Shown: positions 1 to 11,849, counted from the stretch's first letter. The stretch is 64,000 nucleotides of DNA from Diplosphaera chodatii (GCA_032358165.1 JAALGY010000041.1:1798001-1862000); one strand, 5' to 3'. The notes: generated by a model not told the origin, from the letters alone. Numbers and translations: made by a program.

Positions 1-248
1 GACGCTGAAGGTATGCGGTGACGCCCTTCTCTGCAGCATGCAAAGCACACTGGCATATCTATTGCATGCCGACACACCTGACACTCGGTCAGGGATGCAG
101 ATCTCTCAAGATTTGCGTCAATACTGTTGGCCGACCTAGAGCGTCTTCGGTGAGCTGCTGCACATCCCGCTGAATGAGCTCTGCAAGCAGCGCCTCGCTG
201 ACTGCATCAACACGCTTCGATGCGCGTTCATACGCCTTTGCCATGCCC
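1..248 (-). CDS. Partial unknown gene running off the left edge
   Basis: A minus-strand exon at 248-136 reads as convincing coding sequence, with the segment MAKAYERASKRVDAVSEALL followed by a stretch like AELIQRDVQQLTEDAL, which should form a charged helix. A donor (GTCGGC) follows at 135. A TGCAG acceptor at about 31 leads into a second exon, 30-1, that keeps the frame (E-KGVTAYLQR) and runs out of the window. The acceptor in front of the first exon is GCGTCAG. Further 5-prime exons may lie at about 300-480 but I cannot place them. The gene would be divergent from DDB2. I do not recognise the family; only its helical, acidic and basic character is visible. Confidence 0.4.
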
Positions 249-591
249 CTGACGCTACTGGATCTACCATTGGTTGCAGGTGCGCTGATTGCTGTGCGCC
301 ATGCCGCAAAGAGGCACTCCTTATTGCTGCGCGCTCCGTCCTGCTCTCTACCCTATAAACGCGAGCTGCACAAGGTACGCAGCGCGGAAATGCTTTACTG
401 GCAGCAGACGACTGCTTTCTGGAGCCAAGAGGTGGCAATGACGACCCCTGGAGCTTTCCTCCTGCGCTGCACCTGATGTTGGCATGTTGCTACTCTGGGC
501 CGCCCTCGAGCATGGCCATGCTTTGCTCGTGCTGTGCAGGAAGCTGCTGTGCTACTAAATCCTTGCTTTCTTGATTTGCACGTGTGCCAAT

Positions 592-3500
592 ATGCCGCGC
601 TACGTGGTTGCTCAAGACGATCAGTCGCAATCCGAGAGCAGCGATGAGGATGAGCAGGCACAAGAGCAGGAAGATGGTACTGAAGAGAACGGCATTAATG
701 ACGGAGATGATGATGAGCAGACAGCAGAGGAGGCACCAGCGGCAGCTCATGACCGCAAAAGGATAAAGCTTTCACTGAAGCAAAAGCAGAAGGATGTCTG
801 CCACGTGCGCCGCCTGCTTCGTCGGCATGCATGCATGCTACGCATGGCGCTGACGCACAGTCACTGGTGTAATCACGGCCCACGGGTCAACCTGAAAGTT
901 GGGGCATACTTTGCACTTGGTTGAAGGGTGTGATATAGATGCAATGTTCGACTGCCGTCCCTGATTGTGCAGGTATGTGGCAGCCACGGCCACACGGCAG
1001 GGTTCATCAATGGCGGCTCGGTCTACCTGGACTGTGAGTTTTGGCATGCCACCCTGTCGTCACGCTCAACCGGACATGCTCGCTTTGTAAACCCTGAAGA
1101 TTTCAGTTATGATGCTGTATGTATGCTGTGCAGGTCCCAACAAGCCGTGCTACCTGTAAGTTGCATCTGTTGGCACAACGTATGCAGTGCATGCCGTGGA
1201 GCACATGCTTGCCACAGGGCTACGACCCTGTTGGGGTGCAATCACTGCAGGTGCAAACAGCCTGGGCACACGACAGCCACCTGTCCGCATCGCATAGCGC
1301 CGGAGCATGGTTGCGTGCAGGCGCCCTCGACATCACATGGGAACCTGCTGGGGTCCATCTTACAGCGGCAGCGGGATGGCAGGTCAGTACATGGCCGTAT
1401 GCCATGCAGACCTCATGCAGACCACCTACCACATGGGTCGAACTGGCGTTTTGTGAACTAGCATGCTCCCTGGATCGCGAGATGAACATTGTGAGCCATG
1501 CTGAACAGGCAGCGGGAGACGGTGTTGGCAGAGCAGCGATGGCAGGTTGAGGCGGCAGTGTTGAAGCTGCTCAGCCGGCGGTGCACATGCCTTGAATTCC
1601 ACCCCACGCGTGACAACATCGTGCTGGCGGGTGACAAAAAGGGCATGATTGCCATCTGGGACTTTGAGAAGGTAAGGAGTGTGACGGGGACGTTATCACG
1701 AAAGACATACATCTGCAGCATCACACTGCTGCTGCCAACCCCGCTGAACCATCGAGTCCTTCCGCATGTTGGCACTGACACACACAAGCCCTGGTTGTCG
1801 ACTCTCTTAGCTATATAGCTATGCAACGACCACTTGCCACTCCAGACTTCTGCAGGATGTACAGGCAGAGTGCAGGGTTGACGCAGCATGCATGGGGATG
1901 TGCATGCCTCATGCAGATGGTGCTGCATGTCTTGCTGCAGGTGTATGAGCGCACAGTGTACAGAATCCATCAGGCGCTGACCAACAACATCCGGTTCCTG
2001 CGGGGCAGCAATGAGGACCTCTGTGTCTCCGTCGCCGGCGACGGCTTTGTCAAAGTCTGGGACCTGGAGCTCGGCGAGAGCTCTGCGCAGGTGTGACATC
2101 CGGCCAGCATGCGTTTGTACAAAGGGGGTGGACCCATGTGGTGCCATCATCAGGCTGGTGCACGCAGAGTGCGCAGTGAGGATGCCAACTGGTAGCAGGA
2201 CATGTGGAGCTGCTCTCGTTGACGCTGCTGTGGTGCAACTTTGCAGAGCAAGCTGAACCTGAACCCTGCGGGCTGGGTGCCGGGCGTCACGAAGGAGAAG
2301 GACTGGGGGGTGGGTGGTGCTGTCTGGTTGAAATCAGCAATGCATCATGCGCACTTGACGATGCTGCGCGTGAGCGCTGTCGGGCTACGGAAAGATTTCA
2401 AGGTCAAGTGGCGCCTGCAGATGCTCCATGGACTGGATGTTGACACATGCAGCAACATCGTCTATGTGAGTCCTTCAGCTCAGCATACATAGCAAGCCTT
2501 GGCATTGCTGCAGTAGTGAGCTCTGAGAGCTGCATATGCATCACATTTGCAGCATTACAACATCGAGCATGAACTCCCATTTGCAGGCTGGCGACACATT
2601 AGGCCGCATCAACTGTATAGACCCACGGCAATCAAAGCCGTTTGCCCAGCCGCAACTGCATCGAAAAGACAAGGTGAACTGCCTTGCGAGCTGCCATGCC
2701 TGCCTGCAATGGTACTCAGCAATATCAAAGCACGTTGACACAAAGTGCCACTTACCTGCCGCATTGTTCGGCTGCAGATTGTTTCGGTGCATGTAAACCC
2801 CGCAGACAGCCACTTGCTGCTATCAGCCAGCAATGATCACACAGCGCGCATCACCGACATGCGATGCATATCCAGCCAGGCAGCTTCCACCTCATCAGGT
2901 GCATACCTGTGTGCATGGTCTTGCTGCTTTTAGCGGGCCTGTGATAGGTTGTATTTGGGATAAGAGGCCGTAAAGGCAACTGTGTGTTTACGAGGGTTGA
3001 CTTTTATTGCGCAGCAGCCAGCAGCGACGGCAGCACTTCTGAGGTGGCATGTATGGAGCACCCTAAGGTTGTGAACAGCGCCTTTTTCAGCCCACGGTCA
3101 GGAACCAAGATCTTGACCACCTGCATCGACAACAGGTGTGTGACTTTGGTTGATACTTCTGGCGCCGGAAACTCTCATGCAATCGCGAACGATGTTTGCG
3201 ACGCACACACAATGCAAGTCCACCAGTGTTGCTCGTGCCTCATCCAGGTTCCGGGTATGGGATAACCTGTATTCAGCTAACGAACCGCCGGACCGGCAAA
3301 TCGTGCATAGCCACGACTTCAACAGGCGAGCAGGGATTGTTGAAACTGCGCTCACAACCCGTCACCTTCGAAACCAGCACAGGCTCAAGTGTCTCATCAC
3401 TTCTCTGGGGCATGATGATACTATTGGTGGGCGCAGGCATCTGACGCCCTTCAGAGCAGAGTGGGACCCGAAGGATCCCTTTGAGCGGATATTCATCTGC

Positions 3501-4351
3501 GGCAGGTGTGTTTGCCAAGTGAGCTGCACTGCCTCTGCAGGGACAGGCCTGATATGCTCACGATGTCGCAAGTCCGAGGTGTTGTTGCGCTTGTGCTGCA
3601 GGTACATATCGGAGGACTTCTCGGGGACAGCGCTGCACCCAATAGACATGTATGATGTATCCTCAGGGCGGCTGCTCTGCCAGCTCACAGATGCCAACCT
3701 GACGACCATCTGCCCGGTGATAGTTGCCGCTGGCACTGCTGCGTTGAGCTTTCAAAGATTACCCGAGGATGCCATCCTGGCCTTGAAATGCGTGCTGAGT
3801 TTGTATGTTAGCCATATGGGTGAGTGCCACAGCAGCAGGCCTAACCCGGTGGCCGGTACCTGCTCTCACAAGACGTGTCATCCCACACATGTCGTGCAGG
3901 TGAACAAGCCACACCCGAGGCAGGACGTCATCGTCACTGGATCCTCCCGATCGCTGTATGCCTGGCGGCCGAGACCCTCAGGTGCGCCAGCCTGACATGA
4001 CCCTGTCGATGTGCATTCTGGCATGCATTCTGTGATGCTCAAGTGTGTGCAACACTGCTGCATCTGATGCCTTTCCGCCTGCAGCATCGCAGGACTCCAT
4101 CCAGTTGTGAGCCCGGGTGTCACTGGTGCTCATTCAGTTGCGGTTGTCGTATTGCAGACGAGGAAACAGAGAAGCAGCAGGCAGCGGCAGCAGATGCGCG
4201 GCGAGAGGAGACCGGGCCATTCCGCCTTGACGGTGCCGGCGGCTTCCTGTTCTTCGATGCAGACGACTCTGCGGCGGCGCAGAAGAAGAAGAAGAAGGCT
4301 GCCGCGGCAGACGATGCTGGACCCAGCAAGGGCAAGGGCAAGAAGAAGTAA
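592..4351 (+). CDS. DDB2: DNA damage-binding protein 2 (DDB2), zinc-knuckle WD40 protein
   Basis: DDB2 recognises UV photolesions as part of the UV-DDB/CUL4 ubiquitin ligase in nucleotide excision repair. The spliced exons follow the plant-type protein from end to end: an acidic N-terminus (MPRYVVAQDDQSQSESSDED), a CCHC zinc knuckle near 1250-1310 (CKQPGHTTATCPHR) typical of the plant form, then WD40 blades. Recognisable segments are CLEFHPTRDNIVLAGDKKGM (about 1591-1650), HLLLSASNDHTARITDMR (about 2812-2862), VVNSAFFSPRSGTKILTTC (about 3070-3122), LTPFRAEWDPKDPFERIF (about 3442-3495), the run SEDFSGTALHPIDMYDVSSG, and VIVTGSSRSLYAWRP. The last exon adds a Lys/Ala-rich tail ending KGKGKKK. 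The start at 592 is chosen because the acidic run follows directly; an in-frame ATG at 571 is possible. Introns are many and short. Confidence 0.9.
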
Positions 4352-4900
4352 ATCTGTACATTTGCAGCAGTCGGTGACCATGACGTTGCTTTGCGGACTC
4401 ATCGCGCACGAAACAGGACGCAAGCCCATTGTTTTCGCGGCGTTGGTTTTTGATAGTCGAAATTGTGGATCAGTGTCTGTTGCTCTCCCGAACGTGCACC
4501 CTGTAATATGTGCGATTTGGAATGATGGAGTTGTGGCACCTGGGCCATCACTACAGGGCAGCTAAGATCTCGCAGTTCACGTGCGGCCGAACACAGCGAG
4601 GTGCAGTGGCTCTGGACAGTCTCGCGTCGTGCACCGCACCCTTGAGGCAACACAGATAGACAATTCGATCGGCTTCGGCTGGTGGGCACGCACACATCAG
4701 TGGTCAGCAGTTCGCGTAGGACACCCGTCAAGACTTGTTCCTGTGCAGCTCCTGCAGCAGACGCTACTGGTCCTTCAACTTCAGCATTGATCCACATGGA
4801 AGCTCTACTTTGCATCTCGACCCATTGATCACAGCCCCTGCAACCTCCCAGCAGAGTAAAACACCGCCTAACCTAGACCTAGGCATACAGGTGCCAAGAC
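4352..4900. other. Gene-free stretch between DDB2 and the deaminase
   Basis: This is presumed to be the 3-prime UTR of DDB2 and the promoter/5-prime UTR of the next gene. A TGTAA, the usual green-algal polyadenylation signal, lies at 4502-4506, about 150 nt after the DDB2 stop. The open frames here have no recognisable content. Confidence 0.5.
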
Positions 4901-7900
4901 ATGACCGCATCTCGGGCTGGTACCGCCCGGTCAGTGGCTCAGACCACACTGTTAGCGAAGAACATCCAAAGGCTGCTGACGCTGAACAGCGATCTGGGGG
5001 AGATCAATGACGCAGCCATTTATGTCAAGGCCAACATCATCCAATGGGTCGGCTCCACATCTAAGCTGCCCAAGGAGTACGAGACGGCAGACGTGGTCCT
5101 CGACCTCTCAAGCCGGGTGGTGATACCCGGCATGGTCAATACCCACCACCACATGTGCGCCAGCACTGCCACCCCACCAGCAATTGCTCCTACTGCCTCG
5201 ACGGGTGTCTCAAGCCCCTGCTGTGCACTTCTTGTCCAGTCACTTCACTTCACGTCACACTACCTTTGTGCAGGGTTCAATGCCTCACACGCTGCGTCGC
5301 TCAGGTGAATCATTGCACCCAGTGGCATATATCAACATCCCCGAGGCACAATGTGCACAGGCACTCCTGCTGTGCGCAACATTTGACGTCTGGGTGTTTG
5401 TCGGTGACTGAAGCTGGCTGCTGCAGGAGGATCTGTTGTTCGGCTGGCTGAAGACCCTGTACAAGGGCTGGGCGCACCTCTCGGTGCGAGCTACCGACAT
5501 TGACGACACCCTGCATCCGCGCCCTGCCAGGCACCCACAGTCAGCCATGCTGCTTTCGTTGCAGGGCCAGGACGTGTACACCGCGGCGAAGCTGGCGATG
5601 GCAGAGCTCATCATGTCGGGCTGCACCACCACATCCGATCATCTGTACATCTACCCCAACGACGTCATGTGCGTTTTGCCCAGTTTCTCAATGGTGTCAT
5701 TGTAGTGCAGCAGATCATAGTTTTGTTTGAGCTCATGAGAGCACACTCAGACAGCAGTGATGTGCATACAACGTGTGCAGGTTGGACGACACCATCCGTG
5801 CGGCGCGTGAGATCGGCATCCGGTTCCACCCGACCCGCGGCGCCATGAGCCTGGGCGAGAGCAAAGGCATGTGTGCACAGTGGAGAGGTTTAGGGACAGG
5901 GAATCTCAAGCTGGTGGCAGCCCTGCAGCCTAGGGCGAAGATGCCTTGCAGCCGTGCGCTGATTGAGGGCCTGATTGTGTTGCCTGCATTCGCATCAAAC
6001 TGTCATGGATTGTATCATGGTCTGAGTCTACCTTTCCGCCTCCACCCCCTGCAGGCGGCCTGCCGCCAGACAGCGTGTGTGAGGAAGAGCCCCAGGTGCT
6101 GCGTGACATGGAACGCCTGATCCACGAGTTCCACGACAACGACAAGTACGTGCGCCACATGCTGCGCGTGACGTAGCCCTGTGCCCTGCTCTGAGCACAC
6201 GGGTATGCATGCTCCAGACGTGGTACCGTGCGCTGAGCTGCTCATGCATGAAGTGCGGGTCGTCAACACTGCCACAGGTACGCAATGCTGCGGATCAGTC
6301 TGGCGCCCTGCTCGCGCTTCACCGTCAGTGAGGAGCTGATGGTGAGGCCCCCCTGCTGCCCGCAGGTACTCCATGCTCCGCATGAGCCTCGCCCCCTGTG
6401 CACCATTCGTCGTCACCAATGACCTGATGGTGCGGACGCGTGTCCTGAAGCCATCCAGCTGCACCGGCTGCATGGTATCGTTGGTGCCCAGACCCACTGC
6501 CGTGTGCCTGCTGCCACACAATTCCTGCACTGGCTGGCAGTAAGGTTTAGCTTCTTGCGATCAAGGTGCTCAACTTCCAACACAGCGCCCTTGCACCAGC
6601 TCTGAACTGTCCGTCGTTCATGCAGATTGCAGCGGCGGAGCTGGCGCGCAAGTACCCCGGGGTGCGGCTGCACACCCACCTGGCGGAGAACCAGGAGGAC
6701 ATCGACTTCTCCCTGGAGACCTACGGCTGCCGCCCTGGCGAATACCTCACGTGAGGCACTCACAGCTCACAGTTCGCGCACAGCACTGTCAGGAGCCACC
6801 GCTCCATGTGATTGGCCCGGAATGGGCATGGCAAGGCAGCTGGAAGCGATGAACCCGAGCTGGCAGCAGAGAGATCTCCAGCATCTTGACCATCCTCTCC
6901 AGCACTAGCTGCAGTGCCAGCAGCAGCAGCAGCAGCAAAGCAGTATTCTGGACATTCTGCACAGGCGCGTGGGCTGGGACAAGGACGACTGCTGGTTCGC
7001 GCACTGCTGCATGCTGGACGAGGCGGAGCGCAAGCAGTTCGCGGAGTGCGGGCTGGGCGTCGCGCACTGCCCCTCCTCCAACCTGCGCCTGGGCTCCGGC
7101 ATCGCGCCGGTGCGCCTGCTGCGCCGTGCCTGCACAGGCTGCCGATGGTGGCGCCTGCGGACGCGCCTTGACGCTCAGACTGCACCGCTCCATGCCGTCT
7201 GTGATGCTGTGACTCTGTTGCGGGCTGGCGTCCGGCCGCTTGTGCTGGCTGCATGCGGATGGTTGGGGGCCCAGGCAAGACAGGCCGCCCGGCGTGCAGG
7301 TGCGGGCGCTGCTGGACAGCGGCGTGAACGTGGGGCTGGGCGTCGACGGCTCCGCCAGCAACGACAGCGGCAACCTGCTGCAGGAGGCGCGCCTCGCCTG
7401 CTTCCTGCAGCGCGCGGGCGGCGATGTGTCAGGTGGGAGTTTCCCAGCAACACCTCACCCTCAGCTTCAACACCCTGTGCCAGGGCTTGCTGCAATGTAA
7501 CACAATGTAGGGTAATGATGCTGGCTCCCAGGGGCATGCCGGCTGCGAGGGGGATGGTGCATGGATCGGCACCAGACAAGACCGCATGGACTCGTCTCTC
7601 CTGCTGGCACGTCAACCTGCAGCCCAACCCGAAACCCGCAACAAGCATGGCCAACATGCCTTGTGAATGTGCTGCAGCCATGACGGCGCGCGATGCGCTG
7701 ACGGCGGCGGTGAAGGGCGGCGCCCGGAACCTGGGGAGGGACGACATCGGCGAGGTTGCGCCCGGCTTTGCAGCCGACTTTGTCGGCTTCCGCACCGACT
7801 CCATCGCATTTGCGGGCGCGCAGCGGGACGTCGTGTGCGCGCTCATTTTCTGCTCACCGGGGGCTGATCAGGTATTGCTGCCGTGCCGTGCAAGCATGCA

Positions 7901-8139
7901 CTTGCCGTGCTGCAGCAATTGCTGTATTTCTGCGTCAGTGGGGCGGCCAACAGGCCGGTGTTCGGCATGTGGAGGAGCTGAGTGCCTTGCAGGTCGACCT
8001 GTCGGTCATCAATGGCGAGGTGGTTGTGCAAGATGGGAAGTTGCAGACACTCGATGTGGCCGCCCTTGTGGCCGAGCACAACAAGGCGTCCGCACGCATC
8101 TGCTCCTACATCACTGATGGCGCCAACCCTGGGAAGTGA
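4901..8139 (+). CDS. 8-oxoguanine deaminase-like amidohydrolase
   Basis: A metal-dependent amidohydrolase of the 8-oxoguanine deaminase / hydroxydechloroatrazine ethylaminohydrolase group, a mainly bacterial family acting on purine-like rings. The N-terminal part has IPGMVNTHHHM (metal-binding HxH). Later come the runs SGCTTTSDHLYIYPNDV, GIRFHPTRGAMSLGESK, RLHTHLAENQEDIDF, DCWFAHCCMLDEAE, GVAHCPSSNLRLGSGIAPV and VGLGVDGSASNDSGNLLQEA (catalytic Asp). The C-terminal exons have NLGRDDIGEVAPGFAADFVG and VINGEVVVQDGKLQTLDV, with the stop at 8137. The start at 4901 opens the usual N-terminal beta-sandwich. At least eight introns interrupt it, so it is not bacterial contamination. The exon encoding the segment before HTHLAE occurs twice (see 6278-6341 and 6366-6429). 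The substrate in this alga is inferred from the family only. Confidence 0.87.
6278..6341 (+). other. Alternative exon A of the deaminase gene
   Basis: A 64-nt exon preceded by CACAG and followed by GTGAGG. After the exon ending at 6145 (last two bases AA) it completes a Lys codon and reads YAMLRISLAPCSRFTVSEEL followed by Met, ending in phase 0. The exon at 6626 then continues with IAAAELARKYPGVRLHTHL. This matches the family segment with an APCSPFSVS-like motif just before the HTHLAE metal site. Confidence 0.8.
6366..6429 (+). other. Alternative exon B of the deaminase gene
   Basis: A second 64-nt exon with the same phases, preceded by CCGCAG and followed by GTGCGG. It reads YSMLRMSLAPCAPFVVTNDL followed by Met. 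By my count it matches exon A at 13 of 21 residues and 44 of 64 bases. Many differences are at third codon positions, as expected from an old duplication kept under protein-level selection. The gap between the copies, 6342-6365, is only 24 nt. Confidence 0.8.
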
Positions 8140-8521
8140 TTGCTACAGAATGAGTGGGGTCTGTATCGTACGTTTTGGGTGTTGATCGGTCGTCGGGGTC
8201 TGTGCTCATGCGTTGTATCTGCAGTTTGTTGGTTCACAAACGCATGATTGCTGCGGCACTGAGTGAAACCATTTCTGATATGTACAAAGAGCTCGCTCGG
8301 CCTGTCTCAACTACTACTATTGTCGTGTCTCAACATCCACATTGCCCTCCTTAACCCGCATGTCGCCCGTTTGTGGCCGACTGAGCTGCTTTCGCTGTAC
8401 CTGCAGAGGATCATCTGATGTCACATACCACTGATCAGCGTATCCTTAAGATAATAGAGTCGGATGTACAACCATGCATCGTCGGGACTCGCTGTGTGGC
8501 CTGACACTGCGGCAGTAGGTG
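8140..8521. other. Gene-free convergent 3-prime region
   Basis: This lies between the stop of the deaminase (+) and the stop of the small unknown gene (-). It presumably holds both 3-prime UTRs. I see no coding exon or repeat in it. Confidence 0.5.
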
Positions 8522-9226
8522 TCACCAGGTCCAGGAGGCAGGTAGCACCTTCAGTGGACGCTTGGGCTGCTCTGTCAAGGTGCCGCCACCGGTGGGCTGG
8601 GACGCGACTTCTGACCAGAACTGCTCCGCAACATCGCCGTCTGCATCCTGCTTCAACCGCGCCTTGTACCAGCTCAGACCCTGCAACACCATGTTGCGCT
8701 GTGAGCCACCATGCAGCCAGTGTTAGCAACGCACAGCTGTTCAACATCAGCAGCACCATCATCTTTGCTTGCAGTCTGTTCGAACTCACACGAGAGGTAT
8801 GGCACTTGCCGCACCTGGACGCCGCCAGATGTCCCATCAGCAACGTCTCGAAGCACGCCGGGACCGCGTGGCAGCGCTGCTGTTGAAGGCACAGGCTCCC
8901 CTCTTGTAGGGGCGGCGTGCTGCGTCTTCGTTTGCTGGCGCTGCTGCTGTTGCTGCTGCTGTTTTGCCCGAGGGTCTGTCTGCTGATGTGTGTCGGCATG
9001 CCGCCCTGCTGTACGCTTCGCAGGTCTGCTTGCAGGTGGGCTGTCAGCGTCGGACGACAAATCCTGCAGGGACAGCATGTACCATGATTCTGGGTATGGA
9101 CAGGCCACGCTCCGGCATCGCAGAAAACTTCTTGGACAGCCTCGCGCTTGCTGTCACACTGGCTCGTCTCCAGCCCTGCCTTACCTCTCCCAGCACGTAA
9201 TCTCTGATCTTCCTGAAGTACTCCAT
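8522..9226 (-). CDS. Small unknown protein with a glutamine run
   Basis: A three-exon model on the minus strand. Exon 1 starts at 9226 and reads MEYFRKIRDYVLGE, ending at a GTAAGG donor. Exon 2 follows a CCCTGCAG acceptor and reads DLSSDADSPPASRP, then a Gln-rich run coded by CAG/CAA around 8935-8962, then GVLRDVADGTSGGVQ before a GTGCGG donor. Exon 3, after CACAG, reads RNMVLQGLSWYKARLKQDAD and GDVAEQFWSEVASQPTGGG, ending in SWTW and a stop at 8522. The frame stays open through all three joins. Exons 1 and 3 look like conserved ends with a low-complexity middle. I do not recognise the family. Confidence 0.5.
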
Positions 9227-9856
9227 GCCTGCATCACCTTAGCACCGCGCTGCTTTCACCACCGTCACCATTTTACACATGTATACTGAAGACCAGATGG
9301 AGTGCTGTGCTGATGCTATTGAAAACGGAGAGTTTTGAAAGGACGGGGTGGCAGACCAAAGCTTTGCTGGATGCTCAACAGCTATCTCTTGTGACCGGAT
9401 GTCGAGTCGCTGGTGCTGCAAGCGCCAAAATTGTCAACCTATTCCAGCACCGGAGCCACACACTGGATCTCGCAACAGATGAGATCACACAAGAAGGAAG
9501 TCGCGTGTGCCAATGTGCCAAACTCCCGAGCCTCGCATTTCTTCATGGCATCAGGAAGGTGCTCACGTGCAAGCAACATGGTGTGCAAGACTGGTGATCT
9601 GGTGTTGTCAGCTCCCGAGCACGGCAGACACCATCGGGCTCATGACTTCACTTTGCACCCCTCCCTCTCACAATCCTGAGCAGGATGGGACTGGCCAGGT
9701 GCTGACGATGGTGTTTGTCTGGCCGCTCCGCCCGCATACCCACTCATGCATGCCGTGAACAGATGCAGCTGACGATGTGATCGTTGAGATCCACACAGTC
9801 CCACGACGCAGGACTATCGTTCTCAGGCTGTCAGTTCTGACGTCAGGAGACCAGAC
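9227..9856. other. Gene-free divergent intergenic region
   Basis: This lies upstream of both the small minus-strand gene and the plus-strand F-box gene, so it probably carries two promoters. Short open frames are present, but none has protein-like content. I see no repeat. Confidence 0.45.
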
Positions 9857-11811
9857 ATGGCCAATGCGGTGCATGCTGTTCTGAACAACACTGACTTGGC
9901 GCTGCAGCTGCTGCAGCATCTCACTACCAGGGACGTTGCAAGGGTGAGCAGTACACACGATGCATGCTCGATACCATGCAGTTCAGCATGACATCAATGA
10001 GTACCGTGAAGATCTGCTGCGTGGCATCTCATGCAACTGAGACTCTTTTTGCAGGCTGCCGCGGCATGCTCTGCGCTCGCCTGTGCTGCCCAGCAGCTGC
10101 CGCCACGCGTGTTGATCGTCGACTCTCAAGCAGCGAAGTTTTTCGAAGCATGTTTCACATCTGGTGCGGACAGTTGTACAGCATCCATGACACACTACTC
10201 TTTCCGGGTGCAGTGCAGTGCGGATCTACAGGAGTTCCTCAGGCAATGTGCACCTGCAGGCAGTGTTTTTGAGGCCGCAAAGGCGCACCGCGGCCGCTAC
10301 AAGATCAGCTGCTGGCCGACTGGCGCTGCAGTCTCGCCTTATAACGGCGACATTTTTGTGTCTAGTTACCAGGTGCTGGCAGTCCCTGCCACCTGTCCCA
10401 GCACTCAAATGCCTGTTCTGCGCCGTGCTTACCACACCGTTTGCGTTTACAGGATGCAGGTTTGCTGCGTTTTCGTGCTGGCAGCTTGGCATATCGCCGG
10501 ATCGAATACTCTTCGCGCAGAAGCTGCCTGGCCCCGGAGGGCATCGCATTCGGACATGACAGCATGTATTGCGCCAAGTAAGTGCCAGACTGACAGTCAT
10601 GGCCAGGACATGTTTGACGCACTCCTTGGTGCACCTTCTCATCCAGACAATGGTTAATCTGTTTCAGAGGGACATGTACATGCTTGCTGCTGATGCCCAA
10701 TCCGGTTGTGCGGTGTGCAGCTTGGCTCCAGATGGCTCCATACTGCGCATCCGGCAGTCAGATGGCACCGTGCAGCAGGTGTGGCCCCTCACACGATAAG
10801 ACCGCAGTTTTCCCTGTGGAGTTCAAAAGCTGCCACCTGGCTGGCTTCACAAGCATGGGCTTTCGCGTGTGAATTAATGGCCCAGCATTCATGCACTCTC
10901 CTGCACAGGAGTTGCCACTTTCTGAGTTGGTGCCCTGGATGTTGACTTTTGGTCCAGATGGCGCGCTGTATGTGTCCCTCGATGATCAATACGACACAGC
11001 TACCACATATGGGAACCCAGCTGAGTATCAGACAACTGGTGGCGTCTTCCGTGTGAATATGCTTCCGGACGGTAAGCCAGTGGGTGCTGATGGGTCCGGT
11101 GATCGTATCATCTTGCAGCAAGACTTGTAGCAATTTTTGTTTCCTGGCGCAGCTGTTCCAGTGCTCAGGAATGCCGCAAGCCAAGTTTGACGGCGTCTGG
11201 CTCGAGTTCTGTTCAGGCAGGATGGACGCCTTTGGAAGGTTTGTAAAGAGTGGCGTGGGCGGTCTCAAGCGCCCCTCTGGGCTCTGCTTCGACAGTGCCG
11301 GCTATCTGTACGTCACAAGTCTCTCTGATCAGGTGAGGCCGTCACTGTTGGCCGCCTATGAATGCAATCGACGTTCACCATGACCTTGATTATTAGGCAT
11401 CATGAGGCTATATCTATCGTGATGATGCTGATCTGCCACAGCTCTGTGCCGAATGTCCTGTGTGTACTTATGAATGTAGCATGCAACCCCAGGATACGGT
11501 CACATCACTGAGGCGTCGATAGTATGACGAGCAGGCAATGCTGTGCGCAGGTCCTCAGGTTTGCGGGGCCGCAGCATGGCGACGCTGGACAACTGAAAGG
11601 CGTATTCATTGACACGAAGCAGTTTGGTCTAGCACACCCATACGACATCAGTTGGTGTGACCGCGGCCTCGTAATCACGACCCACGCTGCTGAGATGGAC
11701 CGGAAGCACGATGCAAAAGCGGCCATCAGTTTGTTCAGGCGGGACGGCAGCCTGGTCCGCAGCGTGACCTGCGACCAGCTGCGGCACCCCAACACCATCG
11801 TGATGTGCTAA
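9857..11811 (+). CDS. F-box protein with NHL/SMP-30-type beta-propeller
   Basis: The first two exons join to LQLLQHLTTRDVARAAAACS, an F-box-like start that normally binds SKP1 in SCF ubiquitin ligases. The remaining exons give repeated propeller-strand motifs: AAVSPYNGDIFVSSYQ, then LAPEGIAFGHDSMY, ELVPWMLTFGPDGALYVSLD, LKRPSGLCFDSAGYLYVTSL, and HPYDISWCDRGLVITTHAAE. The last exon ends LRHPNTIVMC with the stop at 11809. The Gly/Asp-x-Gly-x-Leu-Tyr-Val pattern is that of NHL, gluconolactonase or strictosidine-synthase-like six-bladed propellers. The acceptor before the exon at about 10670 could be CAG or CAGAG. The likely role is a substrate receptor of an SCF ligase, inferred from architecture alone. 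Confidence 0.65.
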
Positions 11812-11849
11812 CGGGCGCTAGGATCCTGCTTCTGCTTTGGTTTAGTGTA

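Noticed and set aside
6969..8117. A 382-codon plus-strand open frame
   Set aside because: It starts in a true deaminase exon (CWFAHCCMLDEAE) but then reads through introns and the wrong frame of the following exons.
4901..8139. Bacterial contamination as source of the deaminase, RimM and GNAT sequences
   Set aside because: All three are split by introns with the same donor and acceptor style as neighbouring plant-type genes.
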